From NCBI GenBank assembly GCA_049616325.1, contig JBMZHG010000031.1, forward strand, positions 1-25,266: a DNA stretch of 25,266 nt, read 5' to 3'. The stretch is from UBA11663 sp049616325. GTDB lineage: Bacteria > Bacteroidota > Bacteroidia > Flavobacteriales_D > Sanyastnellaceae. Under the pieces are notes generated by a model. It worked only from the letters and a program-made list of their open reading frames with translations, ran no database searches and was not told the DNA's origin. The translations under genes and the position numbers were made by a program. This document shows positions 22,166 to 25,266 of this stretch, piece after piece; the first letter of the stretch is position 1; each line of letters starts with the position of its first letter.

Positions 22166-25100
22166 TTATTCGCATGCGGTGTTGTACACCAGCAAGAGGT
22201 CAAGCAAGTCTTCGACGCCGACCAGGCCGTCGCCAGAGATGTCTCCTTCGCAGGTGGCCCAAATCGTTTCGCCGTCCTGTCCAGGGAAAATGCAGGTTCC
22301 AATGTCCGTCGTGGCTGCAGGGTCAAAATTTTCGGCCCACTCGTACGTGCACCCAAACACCTCCGCGTCGTCGCACACCCCGTTGCCGTTGAAGTCGTTG
22401 GCGCAGTCTCCGCCACACACTCCCGTGGCGTCCGCCGCTTGGTTGGGGCAGTCGTCCACGTCGTTACAAATGCCATCCCCGTCCGTATCTGGACATGCCG
22501 GCGTGAAGAAGGCATACACCGTCTCGGGGTTGCTGAATCCGGGCAACGCTCCGCCGTTGGTGTTGAGCCACCCGGCGAATTGCTGACCGCCGTTGTAGCT
22601 GATGATGAGGTCTTCGCTCGCATCGTACAACCGCAGCGAGAAGGTTCCCCCAGCTTCCATTCCTTCGACAACCTCAGGTGTGGTGGGGTCGTCGCCGTAG
22701 ATGGTCAACGACGCAAAAGACTGGCCTTCGTACACCGTCAAGTTGGTCGCCCCGGCGCACACACCTTGGGGCGTGAAGGCACCCACCCAGTCCAAGCCGC
22801 TTCCCGCCAGGCCGTCCAACGTGATCACCCCTAAAACGGTCCCCGAGGAGGGGCCTGGAGCAAAGCTGAACCCTTCCGGCGCGTCAAGCCCCTCGTAGTT
22901 GCAGCTTCCGTCGTTTTCCGTGGCCTCGCTGTCGAAGTTCACAGCAGCGGGGTCGTCGCAACCGAAGATTTCCGAATCGTCGCACACGCCGTCGCCGTCG
23001 AGGTCGGCCTCGCAACTTCCGTTGCATGCGCCCACGGCGTCGTAGGCGCCCACGCAGTCGTCTACGTCGTCGCAAATTCCGTCGCTGTCTTCGTCGGCCG
23101 CGCAATCTCCGCCACATTCGCCCAACGCATCAAGTTGGTTGCCGTTGCAGTCGCAGTCGCCGGCAGGGATGTCAGAGCATACGCACTCGTAGATCTCGCC
23201 AGGGCCATTGCAGACACCGCAGGCGTCATAGGCGCCCACGCAGTCGTCGACGTCGTCGCAGATGCCGTCCGCGTCCGCGTCCGCAGCGCAGTCGCCGCCA
23301 CACACGCCAACCGCATCGAGTTGGTTGCCATCGCAGTCGCAGTCGCCTTCAGGGATGTCCGCGCATCCGCACTCGAAAATCTCGCCAGGTCCGTTGCAGA
23401 TGCCGCATGCGTCGAGCGCCCCCACGCAGTCGTCCACGTCGTCGCAGATGCCGTCCGCGTCCGCGTCTTCAGTGCAGTCGCCGCCACACACGCCGAGCGC
23501 GTCAAGCTGGTTGCCGTCGCAGTCGCAGTCGCCTTCGAGGATGTCCGAACATCCGCATTCGTAGATCTCTCCGGGACCGTTGCACACGCCGCATGCGTCA
23601 AGCGCGCCGACGCAGTCGTCCACGTCGTCGCAGATGCCGTCGGCATCGGCGTCCGCCGTGCAGTCGCCACCACACACGCCCAAGGCGTCGTCGTACATGC
23701 AAGAACCGTCGTCGGTGTTGGCTGAAGCGTCGTAGTTGCAGGCCGTGTCGTCCGTGCAACCAAGAATCACGTCAATGCAAGATCCGTCGTCGTACTGGGC
23801 TGAGGCATCGTAGTTGAATGCCGTGTCGTCCGTGCAACCACAAACGTTGTTGTACGGGTTGTTGTCCCCTGCTTCTGGAAGGAGAAGCGCGGTCACTTCG
23901 GCTTGGGAAGCGAGGCCTGCGTTGAGGGTTTGGGCTTGCAATTCGACGGAAAGATCCCCGTCTGTGGTCAATTGCGCCACCAAAACGCGGAGATCGTCGC
24001 CCGCGGCTTCGCCCCCGTTGTACGTGGCCCAACCCCCGCCCACAGCGTCGTTCAATTCAAGGTTGGAGCCGGCGTCGAATGCATTCCAAACCATCTCCGA
24101 GCCGTGGGAAATGGTGGGGTTGTTCTCGTTGCCCAGGGACACGAATGAATCGTATTCGTCTCCTTCTGATTGATAAAACGACGTGGTGGTGACCAAACGA
24201 AGTGGTGCTCCGTCCTTGCCCATCACTCCCGTCAAGACATCTGTGCTTTCGTCAAACGTGACATACACGCGGTACGAAACGAGTCCGTTGGGCAAATCGG
24301 AGTTGTAAACTTCCAACGCCATTCCGACCGAAGAACCAGCGCCTTCGGCACAAGAACAAAAATCGCAAGATTGGTTTGCCGAGTCGGCAAAATTGCAAGC
24401 GTCCAAATCCACGCAGTTGTCCACGTCGTCGCAAAGGCCGTCCGCGTCGGCGTCCGCAGCACAGCCTCCTCCGCACACGCCAAGCGCGTCAAGTTGGTTG
24501 CCGTCGCAGTCGCAGTCGCCATCGGGGATGTCGGCACATCCGCACTCGTAGATGTCGCCTGGGCCGTTGCACACGCCACACGCGTCGTACGCGCCGACGC
24601 AGTCGTCAATGTCGTCGCACAGGCCGTCGGCGTCCGAATCGGCCGCACATGTCCCGCCACAAACGCCCAGCGCGTCGAGCTGATTGCCGTTGCAGTCGCA
24701 GTCACCAGATGGAATGCCATCGCCTGCGCACACGCCGCACTCGTCCAGCACGTTGCCCTCGCAGTCACATGCGCCTTCGGCAATGCCGTCGCCACCGCAA
24801 ACGCCGCATTCGTCGTTTTGCAAGCACGAGCCGTCGTCGTAGTTGGCCGAAGAGTCGTAGTTGCAAGCCGTCTCGTCCGTGCACCCACATGCGTTGCCGT
24901 CGCCAACCGCCGCGAACAAGCCTGTACCGTCAAAGTGGTAGGTCTTCTGCACGTCGTTTCCAATTCCCTCAACGCCCTCAGGAAGGATTTGGACGTTGAT
25001 GGTGCCAGACACCTCTCCCAACGAAGTGAGTTGTGCAATCAGCACCTCGTTGTTGGCATCTGGGTAGGTGTTGCCTGCAGTGTTCAATGCAAACCAAGAG

Positions 25101-25266
25101 CTCCCTGTGATGGAATTGATCACCAGTTCCGTCACTCCGTTGTTCAGGAAAAACGGCGTGACTGGCTGATTGGGGTCTTCAGCAAGGGTTGGGTCAGCTG
25201 CATTGGGAATGCCAGACGTTGAGGCGGGTCCGTCGAGCCCAATGGTCGCGTAGGAATCGTCCACCA
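22166..25266 (-). CDS. Cys/Asp-rich repeat surface protein, 3' part (5' end outside window)
   Basis: At least 1033 residues; the frame stays open through the right edge, so the N-terminus is missing. It contains about nine DxDxDGxCDD units resembling thrombospondin type 3 calcium-binding repeats, linked by CGVCNGPGEIYECGC and DCDCDGNQLDALGVC. About five GCTDDTACNYDASANTDDGSC-type repeats are interspersed. Two related ~110-residue beta domains interrupt the array (one at the window edge with VLIAQLTSLGEVSG, one mid-protein with VLVAQLTTDGDLSV). Near the end is the ~125-residue module shared with the protein at 11796-13178 (DWVGAF, CAGA, IYGDD, NTNGGALPGF). The C-terminus is a Cys-flanked dockerin-like unit, DISGDGLVGVEDLLDLL, in place of a T9SS domain. 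It is probably a Ca-stabilised extended surface protein (inference). It is upstream of protein A by 28 nt and likely co-transcribed. Confidence 0.85.
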   Translation of the reverse strand, partial: VDDSYATIGLDGPASTSGIPNAADPTLAEDPNQPVTPFFLNNGVTELVINSITGSSWFALNTAGNTYPDANNEVLIAQLTSLGEVSGTINVQILPEGVEGIGNDVQKTYHFDGTGLFAAVGDGNACGCTDETACNYDSSANYDDGSCLQNDECGVCGGDGIAEGACDCEGNVLDECGVCAGDGIPSGDCDCNGNQLDALGVCGGTCAADSDADGLCDDIDDCVGAYDACGVCNGPGDIYECGCADIPDGDCDCDGNQLDALGVCGGGCAADADADGLCDDVDNCVDLDACNFADSANQSCDFCSCAEGAGSSVGMALEVYNSDLPNGLVSYRVYVTFDESTDVLTGVMGKDGAPLRLVTTTSFYQSEGDEYDSFVSLGNENNPTISHGSEMVWNAFDAGSNLELNDAVGGGWATYNGGEAAGDDLRVLVAQLTTDGDLSVELQAQTLNAGLASQAEVTALLLPEAGDNNPYNNVCGCTDDTAFNYDASAQYDDGSCIDVILGCTDDTACNYDASANTDDGSCMYDDALGVCGGDCTADADADGICDDVDDCVGALDACGVCNGPGEIYECGCSDILEGDCDCDGNQLDALGVCGGDCTEDADADGICDDVDDCVGALDACGICNGPGEIFECGCADIPEGDCDCDGNQLDAVGVCGGDCAADADADGICDDVDDCVGAYDACGVCNGPGEIYECVCSDIPAGDCDCNGNQLDALGECGGDCAADEDSDGICDDVDDCVGAYDAVGACNGSCEADLDGDGVCDDSEIFGCDDPAAVNFDSEATENDGSCNYEGLDAPEGFSFAPGPSSGTVLGVITLDGLAGSGLDWVGAFTPQGVCAGATNLTVYEGQSFASLTIYGDDPTTPEVVEGMEAGGTFSLRLYDASEDLIISYNGGQQFAGWLNTNGGALPGFSNPETVYAFFTPACPDTDGDGICNDVDDCPNQAADATGVCGGDCANDFNGNGVCDDAEVFGCTYEWAENFDPAATTDIGTCIFPGQDGETIWATCEGDISGDGLVGVEDLLDLLLVYNTACE
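23040..23690 (-). repeat. 186-nt coding tandem repeat, main array
   Basis: Near-identical units recur with an exact 186-nt (62-codon) period; the same GCA landmark falls at 23102, 23288, 23474 and 23660. Each unit encodes one DGICDDVDDC block, one CGVCNGPGE block and one DCDCDGNQLDA block. The in-frame period allows copy-number change without frameshift. Confidence 0.9.
24414..24720 (-). repeat. 186-nt coding tandem repeat, second array
   Basis: A further one-and-a-half to two units of the same repeat, again with a 186-nt period (landmarks at 24459 and 24645). They are separated from the main array by GCTD-type repeats and a beta domain. Confidence 0.85.

Noticed and set aside
22138..22671. 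Upstream extension of the protein A gene to 22671
   Set aside because: The extra 178 residues are Thr/Arg-rich shadow of the preceding gene in another frame. The signal peptide begins at 22137.
23040..24720. Regular repeats considered as a CRISPR array
   Set aside because: The period is 186 nt, whole units are alike with no unique spacers, and they translate in frame into Cys/Asp repeats of a large gene. No cas genes are nearby.

Overview
The window looks like a chromosomal piece of a high-GC member of Bacteroidota. I judge GC at about 60% by eye. The grounds are type A type IX secretion (T9SS) sorting domains ending several large secreted proteins, the Bacteroidota-type Tgt that has lost its zinc cysteines, and promoter elements matching TAnnTTTG with little Shine-Dalgarno signal. 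Cys/Asp-rich DGDGICDD and GCTD..ACNYD repeats, common in marine flavobacterial surface proteins, point the same way. A genus cannot be named from the sequence.

Left half (1-7547): mostly housekeeping. The 3' part of tgt is followed 4 nt later by an LptF/LptG-family permease. Next comes a secreted cytochrome c / copper monooxygenase fusion, convergent with an era-ispE operon on the minus strand. Then come an initiator tRNA with its own promoter and a strong terminator, and a two-gene nitric-oxide sensing operon: an H-NOX protein plus a hybrid histidine kinase that has no sensor domain of its own.

Right half (7583-25266): secreted or surface proteins. A plus-strand Asp-box (sortilin/BNR-like) protein converges on a run of five minus-strand genes. 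In transcription order these are a huge partial Cys/Asp-rich repeat protein, two giant paralogous beta-helix proteins (1450 and 1519 aa), a PKD-like secreted protein, and an arylsulfotransferase-like protein. The gaps are 28, 24, 22 and 74 nt, so co-transcription of at least the first four is plausible. Domains are shared across this cluster. One ~125-residue module occurs in both the first and fourth proteins, and a dockerin-like Ca-binding tail ends both the first and fifth.

The most interesting signals are: the AT-rich, fast-diverging module at the same place in both giant paralogs while their flanks stay about 90% identical in places; a 186-nt coding tandem repeat; an intrinsic-terminator-like hairpin inside the signal-peptide codons of the fourth surface gene; a -10-like element exactly 12 nt before several start codons; and two convergent gene pairs whose stop codons overlap. 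No insertion sequence, phage gene or CRISPR array was seen, and no stretch over 300 bases lacks a gene.
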